Of a stretch of 64,000 bases of DNA, positions 18,121-27,978 are shown piece after piece (the first letter of the stretch is position 1; every line of letters starts with the position of its first letter). The DNA is taken from positions 124,001 through 188,000 of the forward strand of contig JARLGZ010000177.1 in assembly GCA_031292515.1 (NCBI GenBank), in the 5' to 3' direction. A program made the translations under genes and the position numbers. The notes below the pieces were generated by a model. It was not told the origin of the DNA and ran no database searches. It saw nothing but the letters and a program-made list of their open reading frames with translations. The DNA is from Puia sp. GTDB lineage: Bacteria; Bacteroidota; Bacteroidia; Chitinophagales; Chitinophagaceae.

Positions 18121-18154
18121 CCACCCGGTTTTTTTAAGCAGGGGTGGTTTTTTT
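18121..18154 (+). terminator. Hairpin plus T-run in the leader of the export operon
   Basis: CCACCC (18121-18126) pairs with GGGTGG (18142-18147) and is followed by seven T residues, with another T7 run in the loop. It sits between the candidate promoter and the GTG start at 18190. It may therefore act as an attenuator of the exporter mRNA or block read-through from upstream transcription. The hairpin is short, so confidence is moderate. Confidence 0.45.
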
Positions 18155-18189
18155 AAACTATAATAGTAATAAATAATAAACATTTCATC

Positions 18190-19446
18190 GTGGACAGAGC
18201 CATACCAAAAAAGAGATTTACAACAAAACGCCTGTTGACCATCGGGGGCGTTATTGGTCTAATTGCCTTAATTTCAGCGAGTTATTATTTCACGTCTGGA
18301 AAATCGAGGTTGACTGTCCCCATCGAGCGCCTGACGATCAGCGAAATCAAAAAAGCCCCCTTCAAGGTCACTATCCCGGTAAACGGCCAGGTCGCACCTC
18401 TTACCACCATTTATCTCGACATCCAGGAGGGCGGCCGGGTAGAAGAGCGATATGTAGAAGACGGAGCCATTGTGAAAAAAGGCGACCCCATCCTGCGGCT
18501 CTCCAATACGGATCTGGAACTGACCCTGGCCAACCAGCAGACCCAGGTATACAATCTTTATTCGCAGATGCAGCTTGCAAAAGTCAATGCGCAGCAGAAT
18601 ACGGTCAGCAAACTGACTTCCATGGCAGACGTGGAGAGCTCTTTCAAAGAGGCGGAAAGGGTATACAACCTGGATAAAAAGCTCTATGCGCAAAAAGTGA
18701 TTGGCGCCCAGGAATTTCAATCTGCAAAAAATAACTATGACTATTATAGCCAGAAACGTCAGCTGTCCCAAACCATTCTCCAGCAGGATAGCGTCTCCAC
18801 CAGCCAGCAGGCGGCTCAGGATAGGCAATCTTATCAGGGCGCGCAAAATACCCTGAGCATCCTCAAGAAAAAAGTTGGCGACCTTGTCCTAAGGGCGCCC
18901 GTTGACGGCCTTCTCACATCACTCGATGCAGAAATTGGCGCCAATAAGACTATCGGCGCCCGTCTCGGCCAGATCGATGTGATCAGCGGATACAAAGTGG
19001 TAGTTGGCATCGACCAGAACTATCTGCCCAAGGTATTTACGGGCCTGACGGGAACCTGGGATTTCAACGGAAAGACCTATACCCTGACTATCAAAAAAAT
19101 CTATAGCCAGGTGACTGCGGGCCGTTTTAACGTAGATATGGTCTTTGTCGGAGAGACACCGAAGGGCATCCGTCGCGGACAGGACATGTCGATCCTCCTG
19201 GCGCTCAGCGACGAGACGCAGGCGGTGCTGGTTCCCCGGGGAGGCTTCTACCAGAAGACAGGAGGAAACTGGATCTTCAAGGTGAGCGATGATGGCAAAA
19301 TGGCCTATAAAGTGGATATCGTGCTCGGTCGCCAGAATGTCGAGTATTACGAGGTCATGAGCGGCTTAAAACCAGGCGACAAGGTAGTCACCTCCAGCTA
19401 CGACAACTATGGAGACATGCAGGAACTGGTCTTTAAAAACGAATGA
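18190..19446 (+). CDS. HlyD-type periplasmic adaptor of an ABC exporter
   Basis: 418 residues. The only plausible start is the GTG at 18190. One N-terminal membrane anchor (about 17-34) is followed by a lipoyl/barrel-sandwich half (PVNGQVAPLTTIYLDIQEGGRV), a coiled-coil hairpin (about 110-215, Gln-rich), the second lipoyl half with VLRAPVDGLLTSL, and a beta-barrel region. It links inner-membrane permeases to a TolC-like channel. It is the first gene of the export locus and is preceded by a 130-nt leader with a hairpin. HlyD/MacA family membership is clear; the cargo is unknown. Confidence 0.9.
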   Translation: MDRAIPKKRFTTKRLLTIGGVIGLIALISASYYFTSGKSRLTVPIERLTISEIKKAPFKVTIPVNGQVAPLTTIYLDIQEGGRVEERYVEDGAIVKKGDPILRLSNTDLELTLANQQTQVYNLYSQMQLAKVNAQQNTVSKLTSMADVESSFKEAERVYNLDKKLYAQKVIGAQEFQSAKNNYDYYSQKRQLSQTILQQDSVSTSQQAAQDRQSYQGAQNTLSILKKKVGDLVLRAPVDGLLTSLDAEIGANKTIGARLGQIDVISGYKVVVGIDQNYLPKVFTGLTGTWDFNGKTYTLTIKKIYSQVTAGRFNVDMVFVGETPKGIRRGQDMSILLALSDETQAVLVPRGGFYQKTGGNWIFKVSDDGKMAYKVDIVLGRQNVEYYEVMSGLKPGDKVVTSSYDNYGDMQELVFKNE

Positions 19447-19511
19447 TAAACCCATAAAATATTCTACATTCATAAACAAAAAGCTCCACCAAACACTCAA
19501 ACAGCATTAAC

Positions 19512-20189
19512 ATGATAAAAATCAGCGAACTCCAGAAGTACTACCGCACGGAAGAGGTAGAGACGATCGCCCTGAACAAGCTCTCCTTCGAAGTCAAGGA
19601 AGGTGAATTTGTCGCGGTAATGGGCCCTTCCGGCTGCGGGAAATCGACCCTCCTCAATATCCTCGGATTGCTGGATGATCCCGATGGAGGCAGCTTCCTG
19701 TTCAATGGCACCGAAGTCGCCCATTTCAACGAGCGGAAAAGAGCCGACCTGCGGAAGAGAAATATCGGTTTTGTGTTCCAGAGTTTCAACCTCATCGACG
19801 AGCTTACCGTTTTCGAAAACGTGGAATTGCCGCTGATCTACCTGGGTGTGAAAGGACCGGAAAGGAAACAAAGGGTCGAAGTAGTGCTCGACAAAATGCA
19901 GATCATGCATCGCCGCAATCACTACCCCCAACAGTTGTCGGGTGGTCAGCAGCAGCGTGTAGCCGTTGCCCGGGCCGTCGTCAATAATCCGAAACTGATC
20001 CTGGCCGATGAACCGACGGGTAACCTGGACTCTTCCAACGGGAACGAAGTCATGCAACTGATGACGGACCTGAATGAACAGGGCACCACTATTATCATGG
20101 TCACTCACTCCGAACACGATTCACGTTACAGCCATCGTATCATCCGGATGCTCGACGGCCAGACGGTTACGGAGAACATACTGGTTTGA
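19512..20189 (+). CDS. ABC transporter ATPase of MacB/LolD type (first copy)
   Basis: 225 residues with Walker [10 protein letters not shown], the signature [14 protein letters not shown], Walker [14 protein letters not shown] and an H-loop in MVTHSEHD. It energises FtsX/MacB-type permeases, three of which are encoded directly downstream. The gene lies 65 bp after the HlyD gene. All catalytic motifs are canonical, in contrast to the second ATPase at 28170. Confidence 0.93.
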   Translation: MIKISELQKYYRTEEVETIALNKLSFEVKEGEFVAVMGPSGCGKSTLLNILGLLDDPDGGSFLFNGTEVAHFNERKRADLRKRNIGFVFQSFNLIDELTVFENVELPLIYLGVKGPERKQRVEVVLDKMQIMHRRNHYPQQLSGGQQQRVAVARAVVNNPKLILADEPTGNLDSSNGNEVMQLMTDLNEQGTTIIMVTHSEHDSRYSHRIIRMLDGQTVTENILV

Positions 20190-20384
20190 CGGGCGCGAAG
20201 GTTGTTCGAAGATCGTTATGACGAGACGCTCCTGGTAATGAGATGCCTGTGGCGCAGCACCCTGGTCACGTGACAATGCGGCAGCCTGCTTCCGGCAATG
20301 TTATAAGGCCGGCAGAAGCAGGGTTTTATACCCGTATACCCAATCATAGAGAACCGGAGATCACTCACTGTTAAACCGACTTAT

Positions 20385-22823
20385 ATGCTTAGGGGCTATT
20401 TCAAGATTGCCTTTCGCAACCTGGCGAAACACAAGTTCATTTCCTTTATCAATCTGTTTGGCCTGACCGTCGGCCTGACCTGCTGCCTGCTCATCCTCAC
20501 CTACATCCTCCACGAGCTGAGCTATGATAAATACAACACAAAAGCAGACCGGATCTACCGGGTCAGCCGCAGTTTCTTAAACGGCAATGGAGAAGTGTCC
20601 CTTCATCTCGGCGCCGTGGCGCCTCCCTTCGGCCCGCTGCTGCAGCACGAATTCCCCGATATCCAGCAGGCCGTGAGGCTGCTCTCAACGGGGCATATCC
20701 CCCTCCGCTATGAGGACAAAATCTTTTCCGAGACCAATACCTTTTTTGCCGAACAAAACGTTTTCGACGTCTTCGACATCGGCCTCTTACAGGGAAACCC
20801 CAAAAAAGCCCTGGCAGACCCTTTCTCCGTCCTGCTCACGGAAGAAGTCGCCAAAAGATATTTCGGCAATGCCGATCCCATCGACAAGATCATTCGCATG
20901 AACGACCAGTTTAATTTTAAGGTCACCGGTATCTTCAAAGAACTTCCCGAAAACTCCCACTGGCACCCGAAAATCCTGATGTCTTTTAATACGCTGAAGG
21001 ATACGGCCCTCGTCGGAGAAAAAAATTTAACCACCAACTTCAGCAGCAATAACTATTTCACTTACCTGCTGTTGCCGAAGGGCTACCCGGCCCGGAACAT
21101 CGAAGCCCGGTTCCCTGCTTTCCTTGACAAAGTGATGGGTTCACCCGGGCAAAAGCCAGGCACCGGCCCCTCGACCTGGACACACCTGTATTTGCAGAAA
21201 CTCACGGACATCCATCTCCGGTCTCATCTCGATTCCGAGATCGAGGACAATGGGGATATCAAAAGAGTCTATATATTTTCTGCCATCGCGCTCTTCATCC
21301 TGCTGATCGCCTGTATAAACTATATGAACCTGTCCACGGCCAGATCGGCACTCCGCGCCCGCGAAATCGGGATACGCAAGGTGTCCGGCGCCCGGAAAGG
21401 CGAGCTGATCACCCAATTCCTGAGCGAATCGGTCCTGACCGCCTCCATCGCCATCGTCATGGCCGTTATACTGGCCAGGTTCGCGCTTCCTCTTTTGAAT
21501 ACTTTCACCGGACAGACACTTTCCGCGGAGGTCCTGTTCACATGGCGGATCGGGCTGCCGATCCTGCTGACACCCTTAGTCGTGGGCACCCTGTCAGGTC
21601 TTTATCCTGCCCTTTTTATGTCCTCCTTCCAACCCGTAAAGACCCTGAAGGGATTGTTCAAGGCAGATGGCAGCAGCATCTCTTTCCGTAAAGTGCTCGT
21701 CGTCGCCCAATTCTCTATTTCCATCATCCTCCTCATCAGCACCGCCATTGTATTCGGGCAGTTGCGTTATATGCAGCAAAAATCGCTGGGTTTCGACAAA
21801 GAACAGATCCTCACGATGAACTATGCAGATCAGCTTGATCCCGCTTATAAAGCCTTCCGGACGGAATTGATGCAAAACAGCTATATAAAAAATATGGCGC
21901 GCTCTTCCCGCATACCTACCGGAAGACTGCTCGATAACCAGGGAGCGTCCAGTGAAGCGGGTGATTCCATGCGACCCGTAAATGCCGATATAAAATATCT
22001 CGCCGTTGACTATGACTTCGTACCGACCTATGGCATTTCTATTGCAGCCGGCCGGAATTTCTCCCGTGATTTTGCGTCTGATACCGCGGGCTTCGTCCTG
22101 AATGAAACCGCGGTAACGGCGATAGGATGGAAAAATCCGCGCGAAGCCATCGGGAAAACCATGAAATATGGGGATACCAAGGGTAATATCATCGGAGTCA
22201 TCAAGGACTTCCATTTCGAGTCCATGCACCAGAAAATCGTGCCGCTGATCATGGTCTTACCCCCCGCAAGCTGGACCGGCAATTCTTTCGGCGATCTGTC
22301 CATAAAAATCACCGGCAACAATCTACCCGCCGCATTGGCCCATATCGAAAAAACATGGAAACGGTTCCTGCCCGGAATTCCCTACCGGGCCAGCTTCCTG
22401 GATGAACGGTTTGATGGATTGTACCGCTCCGAGCAAAGACAGGGTAGCCTGTTTACGGTTTTTTCGGGCATTGCTATCCTGATCGCCTGCCTGGGGCTGT
22501 TCGGTCTTTCCGCATTCGCCATTATCCAAAGAACCAAAGAGATCGGGATCCGGAAAGTCCTCGGCGCCAGTGTGACCGGTATCATCGGCCTTTTGTCGAA
22601 AGATTTCCTGCTGCTGGTGGGAATCGCCGCCCTGATCGCTTTTCCGGTTGCAGGATACGCTATGCACAGTTGGTTACAGGATTTCGCGTATCGGGTTCAA
22701 CTGTCCTGGTGGATATTTCTCGCCGCGGGATTTATCGCGGCGGCGGTGGCCCTGCTGACGATCGGCCTGCAGGCCTTTAAAGCGGCGACGGCCAATCCTG
22801 TCTCAGCGTTACGAAGTGAATAA
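20385..22823 (+). CDS. MacB/FtsX-type ABC permease 1
   Basis: 812 residues. The order is: a cytoplasmic N-terminal stretch (FKIAFRNLAKHKFISFINLFG), a first membrane helix, a large periplasmic MacB-core domain (about 50-280), three helices forming FtsX domain 1 (about 285-420), a short LKG-containing linker, a second membrane helix and periplasmic domain (about 435-680), and FtsX domain 2 (about 690-810) ending in NPVSALRSE. The duplicated architecture means one chain supplies two FtsX modules. A 195-bp gap without a recognised gene separates it from the ATPase gene. The substrate is unknown; MacB relatives export peptides, lipoproteins or antibiotics. Confidence 0.9.
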   Translation: MLRGYFKIAFRNLAKHKFISFINLFGLTVGLTCCLLILTYILHELSYDKYNTKADRIYRVSRSFLNGNGEVSLHLGAVAPPFGPLLQHEFPDIQQAVRLLSTGHIPLRYEDKIFSETNTFFAEQNVFDVFDIGLLQGNPKKALADPFSVLLTEEVAKRYFGNADPIDKIIRMNDQFNFKVTGIFKELPENSHWHPKILMSFNTLKDTALVGEKNLTTNFSSNNYFTYLLLPKGYPARNIEARFPAFLDKVMGSPGQKPGTGPSTWTHLYLQKLTDIHLRSHLDSEIEDNGDIKRVYIFSAIALFILLIACINYMNLSTARSALRAREIGIRKVSGARKGELITQFLSESVLTASIAIVMAVILARFALPLLNTFTGQTLSAEVLFTWRIGLPILLTPLVVGTLSGLYPALFMSSFQPVKTLKGLFKADGSSISFRKVLVVAQFSISIILLISTAIVFGQLRYMQQKSLGFDKEQILTMNYADQLDPAYKAFRTELMQNSYIKNMARSSRIPTGRLLDNQGASSEAGDSMRPVNADIKYLAVDYDFVPTYGISIAAGRNFSRDFASDTAGFVLNETAVTAIGWKNPREAIGKTMKYGDTKGNIIGVIKDFHFESMHQKIVPLIMVLPPASWTGNSFGDLSIKITGNNLPAALAHIEKTWKRFLPGIPYRASFLDERFDGLYRSEQRQGSLFTVFSGIAILIACLGLFGLSAFAIIQRTKEIGIRKVLGASVTGIIGLLSKDFLLLVGIAALIAFPVAGYAMHSWLQDFAYRVQLSWWIFLAAGFIAAAVALLTIGLQAFKAATANPVSALRSE

Positions 22824-22901
22824 GTATTACCCCTGACAGAGCAACGATAGCGTGATGGAGCAACAACAGAATGTCATTGTCACAATAAAAAACTTCGCGA
22901 C

Positions 22902-25328
22902 ATGCTGACCAATTATTTAAAACTTGCCTGGAGAAATCTTAAAAAAGACAAGGGCTTCTCCGCCATCAATATTTTCGGGCTGGCAGTCGGCCTGGCTACC
23001 TGTTTGCTCATCACCCTGTTCGTGGTCGACGAATTCGGCTATGACCGTTATAATAAGAAGGCCGACCGCATCTTCCGTATCGTCCAGGATGTTCACTTCA
23101 ATGGCGCCGGCAACCAGGGAATCTACACACCGGCTCCTATGGCAGCAGCCATGGTCAGGGACTTCGCCGCAGTTGAAAATGCCGCACGTGTCCTGAACGC
23201 GGGTGATATGCTCGTCAAAAAAGGCGAAGAGACGCTTTCCGAACCCCGTTCAGCTTATGCCGATTCTTCATTTTTTGACATCTTCACCGTCCCTTTCATC
23301 ATCGGCGACCCTCATACGGCGCTGAAGGAAAACCATTCCATGGTGCTTTCTGAGAGTATGGCGAAAAAGTATTTTAACAGCACGGACGTACTCGGCAGAA
23401 CCCTCCTGACCAATAACACCGAGACCTACCGGATCACCGGTGTCTATAAGGACTTCCCGGCCCAGTCGCATTTCCATTTCAATTTTATCAAGACCACGGC
23501 CGATCTGGACATGCTAAAAAACGACAACTGGTTGAGTAATGACCCGGTCACCTATCTCCTTGCAAAACCGCATACCACGCAAACTGAGATCGATAAAGAC
23601 CTGGAAGCCGCCGTCAAAAAACACCTCGATCCCCAGATCCGGCAATTGCTCCACAGCGGACTGGATGACCTGGCAAAGAACGGCGACTACCTGAGATATT
23701 CTACCATCCCGCTCACGCAAATACACCTCCATTCAAATGTTAAAGGAGAATTTGAACCTAATGGGAATATGCGGTATGTTTATATTTTCATCATCATCGC
23801 CGTGTTCATCCTGCTGATCGCCTGCGTCAATTTTATGAATCTTTCTACCGCCCGTTCCGCGGGCCGTTCCCGGGAGGTCGGCGTCCGCAAAGTGCTGGGA
23901 TCCCTTCGCGCAAACCTGATCAGCCAATTCCTCGTAGAATCGGTAATGACCAGCGTCATTGCGCTCATCCTGGCCCTCGGGATTGCCACGCTTCTCCTGC
24001 CCTATTTTAATCAATTGTCGGGAAAAGAGATTTCGGCATTTCTCTTTTTCTCGGGATGGAACATCCCTATCCTCCTGGCCGCCACACTCATCGTGGGCCT
24101 CCTCGCCGGAAGCTACCCTGCTTTTTATCTATCCGCCTTCCAACCGATCCAGGTACTAAAAGGCAAGCTGAGCGCAGGATTTAAAACGGGTTGGTTCCGC
24201 AATAGCCTGGTCGTGTTCCAGTTCGCCACTGCCATCATCCTGATCATCGGCACCCTCGTGATCTATAGTCAGCTGAATTATATCCGCAACAAGGAGGTCG
24301 GTTACAATCGCCAGCAGGTCATCACCATCAGCAATACCTATTCCCTCGGATCTCATGCCAAAGCCTTTAAACAGGACATACAAAAACTGTCAGGGATCGT
24401 AGGCGGCACGATGACGCCGGATCTGCCCAATTCCATCCACAACCAGACCGACGGTTATCTGAAAGAACCTACCGCCAAGGCAAGCCAGGCCTTTCTTCTC
24501 GGCCATTGGGTCATCGACGCGGATTACATACCGACCCTGGGTATCAAGATGGCCGCCGGTAGAAACTTCTCACCGGATATGATCACCGACACTTCCGGCG
24601 TCCTGCTCAACGAAACCGCCGCGAAACTGATGGGCTATACCCATCCGCTGAATCAACTTATCTACACATTCGAGGGCGATAGCTCCAAAATGGTGTCCTA
24701 TCGGATCCTGGGTGTCGTAAAAGATTTTATCGCCGGCACCCTGCGCAACAAAGTAACCCCCATGGCATTCCACCTGGGTGATAACCATGGAGCGATCTCC
24801 TTCCGCATCGATACAAAAAACATCTCCGGTCTTATCGGGCAGATCAAAGACCGCTATCACGCGGTAGACCAGATGAGAGGCCAGCCTTTTGTTTATTCTT
24901 TTATGGATGACGACTTTAACAAGCTCTACCAGGCAGATGAACGTACCGGCCGCATCTTCATCTCGTTTGCCGTCTTTGCCATCCTGATAGCCTGTCTGGG
25001 TCTCTTCGGGCTGGTGACCTATGCCGCAGAACAACGTACAAAGGAAATCGGCATCCGAAAGGTACTGGGCGCTTCCGTGGGAAGCGTCGTCGGTCTGCTG
25101 TCGAAAGAATTTCTGGGTCTCGTCGCCGTGGCTGCCCTGATCGCTTTCCCGCTAGCCTGGTGGGTCATGCACAACTGGCTGCAGGATTTCGATTACCGCA
25201 CGAAGATCGGGTGGTGGATATTTGCGGTCGCGGGTCTCTCCGCCCTCGCGATCACCCTGCTGACCGTCAGCTTCCGCGCGGTGAAAACGGCCCTCCGGAA
25301 CCCTGTCAACAGCCTTCGGACGGAATAA
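22902..25328 (+). CDS. MacB/FtsX-type ABC permease 2
   Basis: 808 residues with the same double MacB-core/FtsX architecture as its neighbours. The N-terminus KLAWRNLKKDKGFSAINIFG and the first FtsX domain (LLIACVNFMNLSTARSAGRS, about 305-325) are clearly paralogous to permease 1. The second FtsX region contains TKEIGIRKVLGASV. It starts 79 bp after permease 1. The tandem copies most likely arose by duplication and may form heteromeric export complexes with one or both ATPases of the locus. Confidence 0.9.
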   Translation: MLTNYLKLAWRNLKKDKGFSAINIFGLAVGLATCLLITLFVVDEFGYDRYNKKADRIFRIVQDVHFNGAGNQGIYTPAPMAAAMVRDFAAVENAARVLNAGDMLVKKGEETLSEPRSAYADSSFFDIFTVPFIIGDPHTALKENHSMVLSESMAKKYFNSTDVLGRTLLTNNTETYRITGVYKDFPAQSHFHFNFIKTTADLDMLKNDNWLSNDPVTYLLAKPHTTQTEIDKDLEAAVKKHLDPQIRQLLHSGLDDLAKNGDYLRYSTIPLTQIHLHSNVKGEFEPNGNMRYVYIFIIIAVFILLIACVNFMNLSTARSAGRSREVGVRKVLGSLRANLISQFLVESVMTSVIALILALGIATLLLPYFNQLSGKEISAFLFFSGWNIPILLAATLIVGLLAGSYPAFYLSAFQPIQVLKGKLSAGFKTGWFRNSLVVFQFATAIILIIGTLVIYSQLNYIRNKEVGYNRQQVITISNTYSLGSHAKAFKQDIQKLSGIVGGTMTPDLPNSIHNQTDGYLKEPTAKASQAFLLGHWVIDADYIPTLGIKMAAGRNFSPDMITDTSGVLLNETAAKLMGYTHPLNQLIYTFEGDSSKMVSYRILGVVKDFIAGTLRNKVTPMAFHLGDNHGAISFRIDTKNISGLIGQIKDRYHAVDQMRGQPFVYSFMDDDFNKLYQADERTGRIFISFAVFAILIACLGLFGLVTYAAEQRTKEIGIRKVLGASVGSVVGLLSKEFLGLVAVAALIAFPLAWWVMHNWLQDFDYRTKIGWWIFAVAGLSALAITLLTVSFRAVKTALRNPVNSLRTE

Positions 25329-25412
25329 CGATGCCCAAACGTCCATAGTACAGTCATTCCCGGAAGTGCAGGCCTTTGCAATATTGAGGTCGCAAAAAAA
25401 ACTCCTTATAAT

Positions 25413-27872
25413 ATGCTCCAGAACTATTTCAAAACAGCGTGGCGAAACATCCGGAAAAGCAAGACCTTTTCCTTTATAAATATAGCAGGCCTTTCGATCG
25501 GCATGGCTGCCTGCCTGCTGATATTGCAATATGTCAACTTCGAACTGAGCTTCGACCAGTTCAACGCCCACAAGAACGATCTCTACCGCGTAGTGAACGA
25601 CCGGTACCAGAACGGGAAATTGATCCAACACGGCACCATCACCTATTCCGGGATCGGCAAAGCCATGCAGGACGACTTTCCGGAAGTGGTCAACCATACG
25701 AGAGTAGAACCCGGCAGCGGTCTGATCGTCACCTGTAATGACAAAAAGTTCGGGGAACAACAGGCGCTTGCCGTAGATAACTCCTTCCTGACCATGTTCT
25801 CCTACCCCTTTCTCGCAGGAGATCCGGCAACGGCGCTGAAGGAACCTTATAGTGCGATCATCACCCGGGTGACGGCCGACAGGTATTTTAATGCCCGCGA
25901 TCACGACTTCAGTTCGCTGATCGGGAAGACCCTGGTCCTGGGAACGGACTCGATGCCTTACAAAATCACCGGGATCTGCCGGGACATTCCCGAGAACTCC
26001 CACCTGCAGTTCGACGTACTCATATCTTATCTGACCCTCTACTCCGGCAAATACCCTTATATACAGTCAAATTATGATTTTACGAATTCGAATTTCTGGC
26101 ACTATATACAACTCAGACCAGGTACAGACTACAGGAGTTTTCAAAAGAAATTCGAGGCATTCAGCCAGAGACATTTTGAAGGCAATAAAATTTCAGGGAG
26201 CGTCGAGAAATTCTATCTGCAGCCTCTCGAGCAGGCACACCTCTATTCGGATTTTGAATACGAGATAGGCCGCACAGGGAGCGCCACCGTTGTCTGGGGC
26301 CTGCTCATCATCGCCCTGTTCATCATCGTCATCGCCTGGGTGAATTATATCAATCTATCCACGGCACGATCGGCGGAAAGGGCACGGGAAGTGGGCGTCA
26401 GAAAAGTCACGGGCGCCACACGAAGCCAACTGATCCGCCAGTTCCTGACCGAGTCCCTCCTCATCAATATGATCGCACTGGTATTTGCAATCCTGCTCGT
26501 CCTGGCCCTTCAAACTCCTTTCAATGCATTGGTCCGGCACCAGCTGTCATTATCCTTTCTGCTGCAGAGAAGTCTTGGGGGATACAGTGTCAGCATCGGG
26601 CTTCTCGCTCTAATCCTCACCGGGATTCTGGTCTCAGCCTTTTATCCTGCATTCGTTTTATCCTCCTTCCGGCCCATACTGGTGCTGAAGGGAAAATTCA
26701 GCGCATCCAAAAAAGGGATCGCGCTCAGAAAAGGCCTGGTAGTCGGGCAGTTCGCCATTACCGTCGTACTGATCATCGGCTCACTGGTCGTCTATCACCA
26801 GATGAAATATCTTAACGAACAGGAGCTCGGGATGAACATCGATCAAATCCTGATTGTCAAACCTCCTATGCTCACGAATTTCGATTCCTCGTTTATGGCC
26901 AGCGAGAATAGTTTCAAGGAAGAGACAAAACAAATCGCGGGTATCAGGGGTGTCACCTTCGCCAATACGGTTGCAGGTGATGAAATGAGCCGTGATTTCG
27001 ATGTCAGCCGGGTGAGCGATAACAGCGGCAATCATTTCACCGTGCGCAATATGGGTATCGATTATGAGTACCTGAATGTATATGGAATTAAGCTACTGGC
27101 GGGCAGGAATTTTACACCGCAGGATTACAATGCCGACTATAACAAGTTGCATACCGTCATCCTCAACGAGTCGGCTGTAAAAATGCTGGGCTTCCCTGCT
27201 CCCGCCGCGGCGATCGGAAAACAAATTATGCGGGGAGGCAGCCGCTGGGACGTGGTCGGCGTAATCGGAGATTTTCATCAGAAGTCGCTTCGCTACCCAT
27301 TGGAACCGACCACTCTTGTTCCGTCATACAGCACCTACAGCCCCCTGTCAATAAAGATCAATCCGATGAACCTCGCTGCGACCATGGCTTCGGTGAAGGC
27401 AAAATATGCACGGTTCTTCCCCGGCAACCTGTTCGACTACTATTTCCTGGATGAAAAATTCAGTGAGCAGTACAAAAACGACCGTCTCTTTGGCAAGTCC
27501 TTCGGCATCTTCGCCGGCTTCGCTGTTTTCATAGCCTGCCTCGGCCTGTTGGGTTTGGCGCTCTTTGCCACGACACAACGCACCAAAGAGATCGGGGTCA
27601 GGAAGGTGCTGGGCGCATCCGTTGTCCAGATCGTGCTGCTTCTCTCAAAAGACTTTATCAGGCTTGTGCTGATCGCTTTTATTATAGCCTCCCCGCCTGC
27701 CTATCTCATCATGCAGCAATGGTTACAGGATTTCGCCTATCGTATAAATATCGGTTGGTGGGTCTTCGCGCTGGCAGGTTCGCTGGCCGTGTTCGTCGCA
27801 CTGACAACGATCAGCTTCCAGGCGATCCGGGCGGCGCTCGCCAACCCGGTGAATGCATTGCGGAGTGAGTGA
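25413..27872 (+). CDS. MacB/FtsX-type ABC permease 3
   Basis: 819 residues, the third tandem paralogue. The N-terminus is KTAWRNIRKSKTFSFINIAG. FtsX domain 1 is at about 290-420 with NYINLSTARSAERAREVGV, and domain 2 at about 700-819 with TKEIGVRKVLGASV, ending NPVNALRSE. Periplasmic MacB-core domains lie between. It starts 85 bp after permease 2. Its end runs into a low-complexity GTGAGT-rich spacer and then a second regulatory region, so it probably ends the first transcription unit of the locus. Confidence 0.9.
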   Translation: MLQNYFKTAWRNIRKSKTFSFINIAGLSIGMAACLLILQYVNFELSFDQFNAHKNDLYRVVNDRYQNGKLIQHGTITYSGIGKAMQDDFPEVVNHTRVEPGSGLIVTCNDKKFGEQQALAVDNSFLTMFSYPFLAGDPATALKEPYSAIITRVTADRYFNARDHDFSSLIGKTLVLGTDSMPYKITGICRDIPENSHLQFDVLISYLTLYSGKYPYIQSNYDFTNSNFWHYIQLRPGTDYRSFQKKFEAFSQRHFEGNKISGSVEKFYLQPLEQAHLYSDFEYEIGRTGSATVVWGLLIIALFIIVIAWVNYINLSTARSAERAREVGVRKVTGATRSQLIRQFLTESLLINMIALVFAILLVLALQTPFNALVRHQLSLSFLLQRSLGGYSVSIGLLALILTGILVSAFYPAFVLSSFRPILVLKGKFSASKKGIALRKGLVVGQFAITVVLIIGSLVVYHQMKYLNEQELGMNIDQILIVKPPMLTNFDSSFMASENSFKEETKQIAGIRGVTFANTVAGDEMSRDFDVSRVSDNSGNHFTVRNMGIDYEYLNVYGIKLLAGRNFTPQDYNADYNKLHTVILNESAVKMLGFPAPAAAIGKQIMRGGSRWDVVGVIGDFHQKSLRYPLEPTTLVPSYSTYSPLSIKINPMNLAATMASVKAKYARFFPGNLFDYYFLDEKFSEQYKNDRLFGKSFGIFAGFAVFIACLGLLGLALFATTQRTKEIGVRKVLGASVVQIVLLLSKDFIRLVLIAFIIASPPAYLIMQQWLQDFAYRINIGWWVFALAGSLAVFVALTTISFQAIRAALANPVNALRSE

Positions 27873-27945
27873 AGCAGTGAGTGGTCAGTAATGAGTTGTA
27901 AGTGAAATAGTAGTGAGTAGTGGGTGGCCGGTAGTTTAATAGGGA
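27863..27945 (+). repeat. Low-complexity GTGAGT/AGTAGTG repeat
   Basis: From the last codons of permease 3 (AGTGAGTGA) the sequence continues as degenerate repeats of GTGAG, AGTGG and AGTAG (for example AGTGAGTGGTCAGTAATGAG, later TAGTAGTGAGTAGTGGGTGG). A shorter run of the same character (GTGAGAAGTGAGTAGTAG) occurs near 18095-18113 in the other regulatory region of the locus. The function is unknown. Confidence 0.5.
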
Positions 27946-27978
27946 ATGACTATTGAATGACTATTGGGATGTTTAAAT

